Below are positions 12,918 to 23,421 of a stretch of DNA of 64,000 bases, piece by piece. Within the stretch, counting starts at the first letter, position 1, and the number at the start of each line of letters is the position of its first letter. The notes beneath the pieces are model-generated. The model was not told the origin of the DNA, ran no database searches, and was given only the letters and a program-made list of their open reading frames with translations. The position numbers were made by a program, and so were the translations under genes. Source of the stretch: Paramyrothecium sp. XJ0827 (Eukaryota; Ascomycota; Sordariomycetes; Hypocreales; Stachybotryaceae); NCBI GenBank assembly GCA_020881915.1, contig JAJFPB010000006.1, positions 3,720,001 through 3,784,000 of the forward strand, written 5' to 3'.

Positions 12918-13521
12918 TTTCAATGCTTTACGTGTCGGCAAGGAGGGCAGCTCTGGTAGTTGTGGGAGTGGTTTTCGTTGAAAGTGAGGTGAGACCAGGA
13001 CGTTGAGTGGAAAAGGGAGTAAAGATTCAGCACGGAATGCTACTTGACAAATGATAGAAGTCAAATCCAACGACATGACCGCCTCCAGTGAATGGAGCAC
13101 CGTCCATGGAGTCTTCGAAGCGATGCAAACCCACTTTACCCAGATTCCACAAACGAAACGTAGATGTTCAGATACTGTGGCTTTCCTGGTACGCTTACGT
13201 CGCGCCCAGGTTTGTTTCTTGGCACAGTGGAAGCATTACGGTAGCATACAGCAGGACCCGCGGTTTCTTTGCTTCAGGTGGGACGGGACGCTGCATCTCC
13301 TTGGGTGCCTTTAGCCATGGAGATTGTACATAGCAAGGAAAAAACTACCTAGCTACTCTGCAAATTTCTGCGCTAACTTATGTTACTAGAACTCCCTTTG
13401 GTCTTATTGGATCAGATCACTGAAAGACACTCGCCACATGGCTAACGGCACGCAAGGAACATTAACCTAATGCTGGAAATCTGTCTCTCCCTAGTGCGCC
13501 AAGCTGCAACCATCCCAATAG
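12918..13521. other. intergenic, no gene seen
   Basis: About 0.6 kb between two minus-strand genes. Short frames only; nothing recognised. Confidence 0.45.
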
Positions 13522-14058
13522 TTAGGCAGAGCCTGGTTTGTGAGTGCATCTCGTCCTCCACCAATCTGGTCCCCTCTCTTTTATCTCCGGTAAAATATGG
13601 CGCAGGTATACGACACGGGCCTCGTCGTCAAGGAGGACGGCAGCAGCGACTGTGGCAATGATAGACCATTCTTGTCTTTCAGCAGTGTCGATGGCGGACC
13701 CGGTAGCTTGCAGGTCCATCCACGCGTTCTCGATTGTGACCTTGGCCTCGTTGTAGTTGATTTTGCTCGGAAAAGCACACTCTTCTGCAGGATAGAAGGG
13801 ATGTTTCGCGGGATTGAGGTGAAGAATACCGAAAAGGTCCGGGGTGACGTCAGGCATCAAGGTGAAGAGTTTTGCAACACCCTTGTGGGCGTAGCAGATC
13901 TTTTCGAGAGGAGTGTCGTTCTTCCCCATTGACATGGCCTGGTGAATTTCCAGGAACTGAGTCCTTGAGGCGGGTCGAAACCAAAGGCTGGGTTTAAGTG
14001 TTGCCAACCAAAGCCCAACAATCAAGCACCCAACGGTTAAGCAAAGCCTTGTCACCAT
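13522..14058 (-). CDS. small membrane-anchored protein, possibly a degenerate J-like fold
   Basis: Single exon, 178 aa, starting at ATG 14058; the frame extends slightly upstream only through a TTG codon. The N-terminus MVTRLCLTVGCLIVGLWLAT is a signal anchor or signal peptide. The rest has the helix pattern of a J-domain: DLFGILHLNP, then an NYNEAK...IENAWMDL helix, then AAAVLLDDEARVVYLRHILPEI, echoing the canonical L..D...R..YD ending. The HPD tripeptide needed to stimulate Hsp70 is absent (HPF occurs in the loop), so if related it would be a J-like protein without cochaperone activity. The relation is an inference from pattern only; otherwise the protein is an orphan. Confidence 0.6.
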   Translation of the reverse strand: MVTRLCLTVGCLIVGLWLATLKPSLWFRPASRTQFLEIHQAMSMGKNDTPLEKICYAHKGVAKLFTLMPDVTPDLFGILHLNPAKHPFYPAEECAFPSKINYNEAKVTIENAWMDLQATGSAIDTAERQEWSIIATVAAAVLLDDEARVVYLRHILPEIKERGPDWWRTRCTHKPGSA

Positions 14059-14984
14059 TTTCGGATGCAAGAAGCTGGTCGCGGCGAGTCAGAGCACTGT
14101 AGTAAGAACACTGTGGTAGGATTGGCTAGCTCGGAAGAGCTTGTTTGATGGAGGCTTTTTGAAGACGTCAAAGCGCAGTCTTCTGGTATTCTGGACACAC
14201 ATTCACCCTCGGTCATCTCTTATACGATTGTCTTCCTTAGCAACATGGAGACCGTGGCCTCCACAACTGATCAAGGCTGGGCGGAGTGAGTGGATACTAA
14301 TCTCCACGTTCTTGAAAGGCACCCAGGCATGGAATCACTGATCCAAATGGCTGCACTTTGCTTTCCGCGACCTGCGGTGTTCCTAATGCGCTTGACTTTG
14401 CGGGCCTAAACATCCGCATACGACACGGGCTAATGGGTAGGGTCCCCCCTGGCAGTGGCTGCCCGGCTTGGCGTCACGGCTCGTATCCCGACAGCCAGGT
14501 CTCCGTTGAGTGGGCGGCTCCCCCCTTGCAATTTTTGCTCATCGGTTTGTTACCAAGAACGGACCAAATGCAGGTCAAAGCGAGGAAAACAAAACATTCC
14601 GAGGCGGCACTCCACTTGAGACCAGGACCGGAATGATGCTTCATGGCCCGACTTGTTGCCAAGTCACTTTTTGATACCAATACCCCCCAAGTCGACACAA
14701 GGCGGTATTTGTCACTCACTGGTTCTAGTAACATCCCAGCAATCCTCTCGTTTGTCCGGGTCCCATCGTCCCTGGGATGCCACAACAAGCAAAGGTTCTT
14801 TCATGTTCTCTTCCGGCGTAGCCAAGCACGGGCTTCGGCTTTCTTTGTTCGCTTTCCCGCCTGCGGCTTCGTACAGGAAACAGCTGCCGGTTTTATGAGG
14901 TGTCCGCGATCTGATCTGACCTTGCTCCCAGTCCTGTCGCATCTTTACTCTAACACAGCGTGCACTACAACTTGACACTTCACG
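14059..14984. other. intergenic, divergent promoter region
   Basis: 0.9 kb between the divergent genes at 13522-14058 and 14985-16661. No supported gene. Confidence 0.45.
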
Positions 14985-16661
14985 ATGCCCACTTGCAAGT
15001 CAAGAGCGAGAGTCGCTAGGTCGCGTACGGATCGCTCTCCCCAAGAGACGCCTGACATCAGTGCAGAAGAGCAGCTCATCGCTGAGCATCGCGCCTCTAC
15101 CGAAACCATAAGACGCCAATCCAGTGGAGCCTTCTCCAACCTAGGACAGATGCTTGTTTGGTTGACGGTGTCTTTCATCCTTCTTTTCCCTGCTCCGCCC
15201 TACTGGGAACCCCATGAGCCAGTTATAGAGCTCTTCAACCCTCACGAACACGTCATCAGTATTGGCCACCGTCTCATGCTACTACCCCAATCGATTTTCC
15301 TTTATGATAATCTCAATGACCCATCCACCAAAACTTTGGATCCCTCTCCGCCGTATAATCCCACACCGCGACGGGGCGTCTCTTCAATCGTCGAACTTTT
15401 GGTCTTCAAGATGAGTTCCAGTCTTTGTCTCCTCATGAAACTCTATCCGCCTGAATATACAGGCTATATTTTGCAGTGGTATCCGCGAGAAGATCCAGGC
15501 TATGACTGGCTGGAGGAAAAGAACTTTTGTCCTCACGCGCATCTGGCGAACTTGGACAAGAGAGAGTTCAATCGACTTAAAGTGCAACTGGGGTATCATG
15601 GGGATAGGATGCAATCTATCTGGAATGGCTGGCGAACTGAAGTTCTCGACTGGATTTTCGCGGGATCCAGTTTCAAAGGCATGTTCATGTTGGTCTTTTC
15701 CATGGTGGCTGACGATTTTCCATTGGGGGAGGACAATTTCTTCATGATCAACACCACGAACCTGCACGCAAGGATGGAAACGGAACGTGATTCGCTTCAC
15801 GTGGATGAAAGGTCAACCCCACCATTGCGGGATCTTCCATGGTTGACTCTTAAGTTTTATGACGTTTGGTTCACGATGTCCCCGCTCTACGATTCATGGG
15901 TGTATCTGAAGGGTTGCAAAACGGCCGACCTCAGCCCCAGTGGCTCAGAATACCTGACAATGTCCCCAGTCTGCTTGTTAATGCAGGATCTTGTCAACAA
16001 CCGAACTCTGCCCGAGCGGGTGGCATGGCTGCAGGAGCGTTTCGTGGAATGGACAGACGCAGCTGCGGAAAGAGGCGTCCCTGTGCATTCCGAGGAAGAC
16101 TTATTTGAGGGAGAACCCACCGTTGCAGCATTGGCTCGGCATTCCAGCGCCTTTTTCCGACTGGCCGTGCAGCTCCTCGAGATGTGCCAAGATTTGTCTT
16201 ACGCAGATCTCCCAGAAGAAGAAATCGAGTTAAATTTTTGGGAGTATTTACCTGGGTTCGCACCCAAGCCTGAGCCTTCCCGTCGACGCGTGGCTGTGGA
16301 GAGGCTGTGGGAAGACGCCACGCGTTTATCGGACTTCCTGGACACCTACACGACTCAACATCTCAACACAATTTTTGGCGCTCTCGTCGAATATTGCATG
16401 ATCGTTGATGATTTCGATAAGTTTGACACCGCGTTGAGGCAGTTGTTGGAACCCCAGGGATGGATCAAAGGAGACGGTTCGAACATGACAGGCCGGCGAG
16501 TGTTCGTTAAGATGCCTCTTGTTATCGAACAATTTCACGCGATTTCGGCTGCCTTCACCTCATTGTCATTGACTGCTGAAGCGAAGTCGATGTACCGTAG
16601 ATGGAACTGGTGGTTTCACTGGGACATCACGACTACCCTCTATTGGGTGGCCGTGTTTTAG
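14985..16661 (+). CDS. orphan protein with a single N-terminal membrane segment
   Basis: Intronless, 558 aa, ATG at 14985 with a favourable context (TTCACGATGCCC). I recognise no named domain. The N-terminal ~55 residues are basic and Ser/Thr-rich, followed by one hydrophobic segment (MLVWLTVSFILLF). The remainder is soluble, rich in Trp, Tyr and acidic residues (YPREDPGYDWLEE, LPEEEIELNFWEYLPGF). An intronless gene of this length is unusual beside the multi-exon neighbours. It lies divergent from the J-like gene and next to two other membrane-anchored orphans, so the four may form a lineage-specific cluster; that is inference. Function unknown. Confidence 0.72.
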   Translation: MPTCKSRARVARSRTDRSPQETPDISAEEQLIAEHRASTETIRRQSSGAFSNLGQMLVWLTVSFILLFPAPPYWEPHEPVIELFNPHEHVISIGHRLMLLPQSIFLYDNLNDPSTKTLDPSPPYNPTPRRGVSSIVELLVFKMSSSLCLLMKLYPPEYTGYILQWYPREDPGYDWLEEKNFCPHAHLANLDKREFNRLKVQLGYHGDRMQSIWNGWRTEVLDWIFAGSSFKGMFMLVFSMVADDFPLGEDNFFMINTTNLHARMETERDSLHVDERSTPPLRDLPWLTLKFYDVWFTMSPLYDSWVYLKGCKTADLSPSGSEYLTMSPVCLLMQDLVNNRTLPERVAWLQERFVEWTDAAAERGVPVHSEEDLFEGEPTVAALARHSSAFFRLAVQLLEMCQDLSYADLPEEEIELNFWEYLPGFAPKPEPSRRRVAVERLWEDATRLSDFLDTYTTQHLNTIFGALVEYCMIVDDFDKFDTALRQLLEPQGWIKGDGSNMTGRRVFVKMPLVIEQFHAISAAFTSLSLTAEAKSMYRRWNWWFHWDITTTLYWVAVF

Positions 16662-17242
16662 GGCAACTGAGACCCCGGGATCAGAGCGCCGGGAAATCCG
16701 GCGCTGGAACAAGGCCCACTAAGAGCTATAAAACGGCCGCTCCCCTGGGACCTAGCTAGTCTTCTTCTCCTTCTCATTATGGAGTTGTCTTGCATCGTCA
16801 TGGACCGCATCCGGAGACCTCTAGATGCCGCCCCGTTACACTTAGCAATGTTTCGATACTGAGGGCAAAGAAGAAAGACAAACAGGCTCTTTCCCACGAA
16901 GTCTGTCTCCTAGTCAGTGTGTCGGGACTCTCCGCCGGCAACATGACTGTGCAGATGAAGCGAGCATTCGCCGTGAGGAGCAGGTAGAACCAAATGGCAA
17001 GAGTGTGCTGTGCGGCAGGGTTGTAATTTGTGCCAGAAACTGAGATCGTTTCTTGTCGTCATTGTGTGTCTTCAAAGCCTCTACGTGAATTGTGTCAGAT
17101 GAATGTCTTGACCTGTCAGCCCTCCGGCGGATGCGCTCGAAACGCAACAGTGGCTCAGGCGCTACTTTTCCACCTCACGGCTTGGCCTCAGCAAGCTCTG
17201 CCAGAAGTGCCATGATTTCCTTGGTGGTGGTGGAAAGCTTCC
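16662..17242. other. intergenic between convergent genes, contains a TATA-like box
   Basis: A TATAAAA box at 16727-16733 is followed 46 bases later by an ATG (16779) opening a 27-codon frame that ends at 16862. I see no convincing continuation by splicing, so no gene is called. Confidence 0.3.
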
Positions 17243-19034
17243 CTAGCCAAGCCGCACCTTTTGCCATAACCGCAGGCATTCTTGCAAGTCCATAGACAGC
17301 GTCCCTTCCAGCGCATTCGACGTATCCATGATCATCGACAGCAGAAGCGCGGCATGAGCGAACGCGTCTTGGTCATCCTTGACAGCCTGGTAATCGCTCC
17401 GCCGCATCCCACCGATGTCCGCCCAGGACTTCCAAAGGTCTAACACCCTACAAATGTCCAACGCGAAAGCCTTGTCGTGAACCATGCGGTGGAGGATGAG
17501 GCCGACGACGTCTTTCGTGACAGAGCCGGCGTCCCACTTCCCATTCGACTGGAGCCAGCTCATGCAGTGCTGCGCAACGAGCTTTGTGTTCCACTTTGGA
17601 CTTTGGAGCGCTTCCAGCATGCGCTTCTCGGTCCTCTGTTGCTGGAGTATATGATTCTCTCGCACTTCACAGGAATACATCAGCGGCTGTGTACGTTCCA
17701 TGGCGCTCATTGTCTGGAGCGAAACTTACTGTCTTGCATTCGCTGCTCATTCTCTCTCCGGACTCTTTCGCTGAATGCGGCAGTTCGGTCAGCGGGGGTC
17801 ATCTTGGTTTCAGCAATCCAGGCTTCGTGCGATTGCCGAGTCCTTTGCATGAAGCGCTCATGAGACGCTCCAAAGTCGTCATCTTTGGTGGCCCAATCAG
17901 GCGTATCCGAGTCGTTTGCCATGCCCAGCAGTACCATGACACCGCATGGCACCGTCTCCTTCCTCGAGAAGATGAGAATCTCGTCGGGTATTTTATAGTT
18001 CCACAACACTGTCTGGCTGGTGGTGCCGTAAGCAGTTGCTGCGCTTGCGAACCACACGCCCTGCGGCAGCCCTGGTTGAACCCGGAGGTGATCGATGTTG
18101 AAGGTACTGGCACTCGTGACCTCGAACAGATCGCCCTCGGTGAAAGCACTTGCTATTCCTGAGGCGTTGATCAAACACGTAATGTCCCTTCCAGTATTGG
18201 GTGTTGGCCCTTCTTCTTCTGCAGCTTTGACCTCGCTGCGCTCCTCGGCCTCATCACGAACCTCGCTGTCGCGGTTGATGTCGATATCTTCCTCCGCCCC
18301 AGATACGCGTCTTCCGACAGGCGTGCGGCGAGCTGGCAAACGGACCCAATACGGCGGCAGATGTTCGTGATCTCTTGTAGTCCAGCTGTTGAGCCAGGTC
18401 ACAGCCAGCGACAGATTTCCATCAGCATCGTCCTGCGGAGCCACAGTGAGTGCCTTCTCGCGTCCGTCCGGGGACAACATGAGCGAGCACCCGACTGGTG
18501 TCCACAGTCCAGTAGATCTCAGCAATTTCCACCCATGAGGGTCCGGTACTGCTCCGAGGTCGAGCAGGTAGGAGACGAGCTCGTCAAAGGCAACATCGAC
18601 CTGGGGTTGTCGGACCTGATCGGCGTACTCTACGCGCTGTGTCTTGATGCCGATAGTGTTCGTCTTCCAATTGAACGTTGTCCAGCTGCCGCCAGGGATG
18701 GAGCTTGGATGCTGCGAAAGGCTCCAGTACTCACTTGAGTCTTGGTATCGATCCCAAGGTTTGACAGCGTACCGAGGCAATTCGATCTCAATCACTCGAT
18801 TCACAACGTCACTGCGGGTTAAGGCGGTTAGTCGACTTTTGCGCAGCATGCGCTGGATGCGTGAGAGAGACGCCAAGGTCGCAAAGGTGTTGTAGAGAAT
18901 CGGGAGAACTGAGCATGGGCCTCAATACACTTGACGGGGAAGATGCGGGCCAGCAACCACTCACCTCCTAGGACAGCGAGAGGCACACCAATGTAAGTGA
19001 TGATGTCCGTCGGCGACCGGCCATTATCAGACAT
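17243..19034 (-). CDS. conserved fungal orphan protein with N-terminal membrane anchor
   Basis: Predicted 556 aa from exons 18965-19034, 17730-18908 and 17243-17664. Intron 18909-18964 joins MSDNGRSPTDIITYIGVPLAV to the hydrophobic stretch LPILYNTFATLASL, and intron 17665-17729 joins QRMQD to MRENHILQQQRTEKRM, giving a continuous helix; both joins keep frame. I recall similar uncharacterised proteins in other Sordariomycetes (the ALTRSDVVNRVIEIELPRYAV and FDELVSYLLDLGAVPDPHGW blocks look conserved) but no function. Features: an N-terminal membrane segment, a beta-rich middle with many Trp, an acidic linker (EEDIDINRDSEVRDEAEE) and a helical C-terminus. Last of the four orphan genes of this cluster. 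Confidence 0.75.
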
Positions 19035-19554
19035 GGTGTGCGCCTGTCACTGACTTTGTCTTTTGGGTAACGTGTATCCTTGTTTTTTTTACAAGTTTTC
19101 GGGTCTCCAGGGACGAGAGGCAACTTTCAGCTGCCCCTGACAAGGATCTCAGCCGCGATTGGCCTCACCAGATTGGTCCAAACCATGCCAGAAGCGTGAT
19201 CGTGGATTGCGGCTGAGAGGTGTAGGGTAGCCACCCAACTCAGCCACGTCTGGCACCTCACGATGAGCCAAGCCGACCTTGTGCGTCTTCCTTTGGTCTG
19301 TCTTCCTCGAGAGGAATCCTACTATAAGCTTGATCCCAGCTTGAGACTTTTCATTTTCATGTTGGGGGGTGAAAGAACAAATGCAGCGAATGACGTGATT
19401 GTGCGGACCTTGTGACCCTATTTCATTTATTATCGTTACGTTTAAGACAGCCCAACAAAACCGCAGTTGATCTCTTGCTTTTGTCCTTCCTTACGCTACC
19501 GGTTTTCCCAAACAAGAAGAGATGTCATGTGCAGACATGAAAACAAAAACCGAA
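19035..19554. other. intergenic, no gene seen
   Basis: 5' flank of the orphan gene and 3' flank of the DUF1993 gene. A near-palindromic segment occurs around 19151-19215 (CTCAGCCGCGATTGG ... GGATTGCGGCTGAGAG); nothing else is recognised. Confidence 0.4.
19151..19216. repeat. imperfect inverted repeat
   Basis: The arms CTCAGCCGCGAT (about 19148-19159) and ATTGCGGCTGAG (about 19206-19217) are near reverse complements separated by about 45 bases. It lies upstream of the orphan gene starting at 19034. It could be a hairpin or a small MITE footprint; no target-site duplication was established. Confidence 0.35.
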
Positions 19555-20091
19555 TCAGGCCGAGATGTAGGGACCCAGGAATTGGGTCTGGTAATCCTGC
19601 TTGCCGAGTTCAACACCCTCCTTCCTCAGGATCGAGTAAGCGGCCACAACGTGGAAGTAAATGTTGGGCAGCGCATAGCCATTGGCGTACTCGAAAGCCT
19701 TCACCTCGGCACTCTTGCCACGGCCGAGGCCGAACGTAACCGTCTCGTTGGTTCGCTCAACGAACTTGGCCTTGTCCGCCTTCTCGATGAGTTCAATGGT
19801 GCGCTTGACACGGCTTCGGACATCCTCAAGGGTCTTCAGGTCCTCCCAGCTTGACGAGGCTGGTTCGGTACCCTCGATGCGGGCAACAAGCTTGCTGGAG
19901 GTGTCGCAAACGACATGGAATTGGAAGGTGAGAGGCAGCATGTCGGGTGCAAGCCGTGCCTGGAGTAGTGACTCAACAGGAACGGAGGCAGAAGTGGCAT
20001 GTGCCTCGAGTTTGTCCGCCAAGACAAGGAGCGTCTGAAGGGCTCCTCGGGCGTGGGGGACAGTACCGTCGTAGAGCGAGAAGGACGACAT
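19555..20091 (-). CDS. DUF1993 family protein
   Basis: Intronless, 178 aa, ATG at 20091. It matches the DUF1993 (PF09351) pattern through its length: an N-terminal helix with SLYDGTVPHARGALQTLLVLADKLEAHA, then LLQARLAPDMLPLTFQFHVVCDTSSKL, and a C-terminal YALPNIYFHVVAAYSILRKEGVELGKQDY. DUF1993 proteins are related to the DinB/YfiT-like four-helix bundle fold and occur widely in fungi and proteobacteria; the biochemical role is unknown. No signal peptide, so probably cytosolic. The 3' end (FLGPY) is the usual family ending, so the gene looks complete. Confidence 0.88.
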   Translation of the reverse strand: MSSFSLYDGTVPHARGALQTLLVLADKLEAHATSASVPVESLLQARLAPDMLPLTFQFHVVCDTSSKLVARIEGTEPASSSWEDLKTLEDVRSRVKRTIELIEKADKAKFVERTNETVTFGLGRGKSAEVKAFEYANGYALPNIYFHVVAAYSILRKEGVELGKQDYQTQFLGPYISA

Positions 20092-21071
20092 GGCGTGTAT
20101 TTGGGTTGTAATGTTTGGTTATGTGGAAGAGGTAGAGGACAATTTGCTCAAGCGTGGCTTCGCTGCTGTTGATATGGGACCTTGTTGGAGTTGATCTGCT
20201 CAGGACACGGCAACATGGGGAGTCAACAGCGACTGCTTAATTTATATCTGTCAATTGCTTTCACCTCACTAGTGCTACGGGGCCCACAGTCTCGAGGCCA
20301 ACTCGACCGTGCACTACCTAGTCAACAAAGCCGAAAAGGAAACGGAGCGACAAAACTGTGGCAGCCCGAAGCGGTGAGACGTCAATCCAAGGCTCAAGCC
20401 CATTCCACAAACTGCTTGTGCCAGCGCAACTCTCCATCCTGGACCCCGCTCAACTGGAAAAGTATGCAACGCTTGGCTCCACTGGTCGCGCCGTGAAACC
20501 AATCTCGCTAATCTGTTTAAGACAGTCCAGGGATTTTCCGTTGGCTGACAAATCGGCGCGTCTCCACGGATGGATGGAGTCGCATCCACAGAACACCATC
20601 GAATCAACGAGCTGCCGACGGCCCGAACGTTCTACAAGCCACCAAGTGAGCAGCGGGTAATATTTCAGACCGGGCGCCTGCCTGAGGTTCAAGACAAGCC
20701 TTCAATGCTTAGAAATCCTCGTCCAGCGTCTGGCAGGCAATTGCAAGGCCACCTTGTCAGCAGCACCCCTGAACGTTGGAGAGACATGCCAGTAGGCGAC
20801 GAGCCGGGAGGACGTGATGCCGAGAGGCGCTTTGTAAAGCTTGAAATTGGGTATCATTGTCTGACTGTGACTGTGTGATATGCAAAAAGGACCACGCTCG
20901 GTGCAACAATGCTTACACATGATCTGAACTCAGGGGTTGAGGGGTCCGACGTTACAGCGATCCCCACGAAACCGTGCTCCTTTCCTCGGTGCCTTCTGTC
21001 GACTACCCTTAGAACTCGTTAATCATGGGCAGTACAGGTGATCCCTCAAACTCAGAAAATAATCCGAATGC
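20092..21071. other. intergenic, no gene seen
   Basis: About 1 kb between two minus-strand genes. Only short frames without recognisable content. Confidence 0.45.
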
Positions 21072-23421
21072 CTAACATTTGTTAACCCAACCCGGAACGA
21101 AGATATTATTGGTAGAACTCACAGAAGAATCTATCTCCAGCCAATCTGTAGCCTGCCACTGACTCAGCGGATTCAAGAAGTTTGGGTAACCGCTCTCCTC
21201 CTGATCTCCACAGATCACTCCTAGATCGCTGCCTAGACTATCTAAGTTGGCCTCCGTGGAATGTCCAGTCAGGTCCAGCTGTTGCGTTTGTGGTAGCCCT
21301 GCTTGACCAGCCGGCGGCCCCGAGTTGTGGGAAAAATGTTGTCGAGCCTCAAGCCTCAGCTCTTCGATGATGATGCTATACCTGCGGCTCGCAGAGTCGG
21401 ACGTGATCGCGCTCGACAAATGACACTGGCAGCGCTCAGCTAACGCGAAAAGTGACGGATCCTCAGCATCAACCGCTCCGCTTGCTTTCTGTGTTATTTC
21501 CCAGACATAGACCACAGCCAAGGCGCAAAAAGTGAGATATGGCGTCCACCATAATGAGTGAAAGATGAATATCTTGTCTGGGAACATGCGATCAATCGTC
21601 TCCAGCGCATCCCTCGCTGCACCGATGCACTCGGCCACGCATTTTTGCAGGGCCGTTGGATCGACGCCTTTCGGTTGGTCCAACAAGAAAGGGCGGTTGG
21701 CATGCATGATGGCGTGGTCGTATGCTAGCTTTAAGCAGGTTGATTGCCTACTGAAGCTTGGGATCAAGCTGGACGGCCGCACCGCTCCGAGGTGATATGG
21801 TAGCGCCGCACGCCATTCGTGTAACTCCTGTGTAAATTTCCGAGCTGCCGCAAACCGATTGTTGCTACTCGTTTGTTTCAAGGAGTACACTTCGCGGGAT
21901 ATGGTGTCGATGATCTGGGCAATCCTGGTCAAATGTTAAGCAGGGCACTTTTGGAGTTGCAAGCCCTCTTACCGTGCATGAAAGATTAGAGCATCGATGT
22001 GACAGTCCATTCTTGGTTCTGTCGGAGCCGGGCCTTGTGGGGTCATGTCTTCGTCGTTGACTTTCTGCGGATACTCCTGATCGATGTCTTCCTCGTGATA
22101 AAACCTTGGTCGGCCGAAGACAACTGCGAGATACTTATCGATGATATAGACTGACCAAAAGGTTCGCTTCCGGCATTCGTTCGTGATGTAATCCGTCGTT
22201 GGTGTTCGGTTCCCCGCGGCTCGATGCCTGGTGGCTTTCCGATGCAGCCCCAATGCCGAGACTATCGGTACAGTGCTGCCGAAAGCGTACCAAGCCTGGT
22301 TCATGCGCGATGACTGGAGTAAGTAAAGCACTTGGAGTGTCCTACTCTGCACTGATTCCAGCTTCGGCAACCCTGTTTCTGCTGCTGTCAAGTTTAGGGA
22401 ACATTTGAAATACTGTTCGCTCAACTGCAAAGGATGCGATTCCTGGCTCCCACCCAGAGGAGCTAGAGAGGTGTTATGCTGCCTGAGGCTGGCTATGGCA
22501 AGTATGCAAACCACAACGGCGGCTCTGGCATGGCCCAGCTCAGCCTCAAGGGGAAGATTGTTGTGTGCGTTGTAGAATACGGTGTGCAACCAGCCGAGGC
22601 AATGCTCCTGGTTTAACATGCGATACGTGACTACGCAGTGGTCGAAGTAATAATTAAACAGCCCGGTGACGCCATCTTGATTTACAAACATGTCGTTGCG
22701 GCTTTCCGTGGTCGAGAATGGCTTGTCGCCTGCCGACGAAAGCAGTTGGGAAGTGTCTGAACTGCTTCGCAGCTTCGAGATTGTGTCGGTGCCTTGGCCA
22801 GCGAGGCGCTTCCAGGCTCTGTGTATGAAGGAGAGGTTGGACGTGGGGTCAATTAGCTGTCCCTCGATTTCCGCCGTGTCAATACCAGGAGAGGCGCGAG
22901 CTGAAGGAGTGTTCCATTTGTGAAGCTCAGAAGACTTTGTCATTCGATCGGCGGCTGCTTGATGGCCACTGTCTATGTCAGCCTCCGCCTAAACTGCGTG
23001 ATATGCTAATGTAGGTAATGTTGATTCTTACTTGCCTTCTCATGGAGTCAAAGGAGCGGCGAGGAGAACCTGTCCTTCCGCCTTGGGGGGCTGCGACGGG
23101 AGGTGTTGGTGGCCGACCGCGTCTGTACAATGCATCGTATTGGCAGTTGATGCCTTTCTTTACACACAAGTCGCAGGGGGCAGTGCCGCTGCATCTCAAC
23201 TTCTTTACCTTGCAGTGGTCGCAAGCACGGCTCACTTTTGAGGTTTTGCGGCGGTTGGTTGGCTCGCCGTTTCCAGGAGGTGAGGATTCCGAAAGTCGCT
23301 TCGGATTCCGGCCGGAATGTGACGGCACTGTCGCAGGCGTCTGTCCCGATGATGATGCGTCTGACATGGGCGTGGGGACGCTCATCGCCGAAGCCCGGTG
23401 GCTACGCGACGGGCTCGCCAT
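21072..23421 (-). CDS. Zn2Cys6 transcription factor with fungal-specific regulatory domain
   Basis: Predicted 752 aa, three exons: 23032-23421, 21973-22988, 21072-21924. The zinc cluster at about residues 67-94 is CX2CX6CX5CX2CX6C (ACDHCKVKKLRCSGTAPC, then CVKKGINC). After a Pro-rich linker the MHR region contains TAEIEGQLIDPTSNLSF and the hallmark ECRKRTFWSVYIIDKYLAVVFGRPR. The acceptor of the first intron is ambiguous: 22989-23031 (43 nt) or 22983-23031 (49 nt) both stay in frame and differ by two residues. Intron 21925-21972 joins LIFHAR to IAQIIDTIS. The C-terminus is Gln/Ser-rich. It sits beside the aldolase and DAL5-type transporter genes, whose shared promoter is rich in CGG-containing palindromes, so it is a candidate regulator of them (inference). 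Confidence 0.85.

Noticed and set aside
19148..19217. Inverted repeat considered as a transposon terminus
   Set aside because: Arms are only about 12 bases, with no coding sequence or clear target duplication, so it is kept only as a small repeat.
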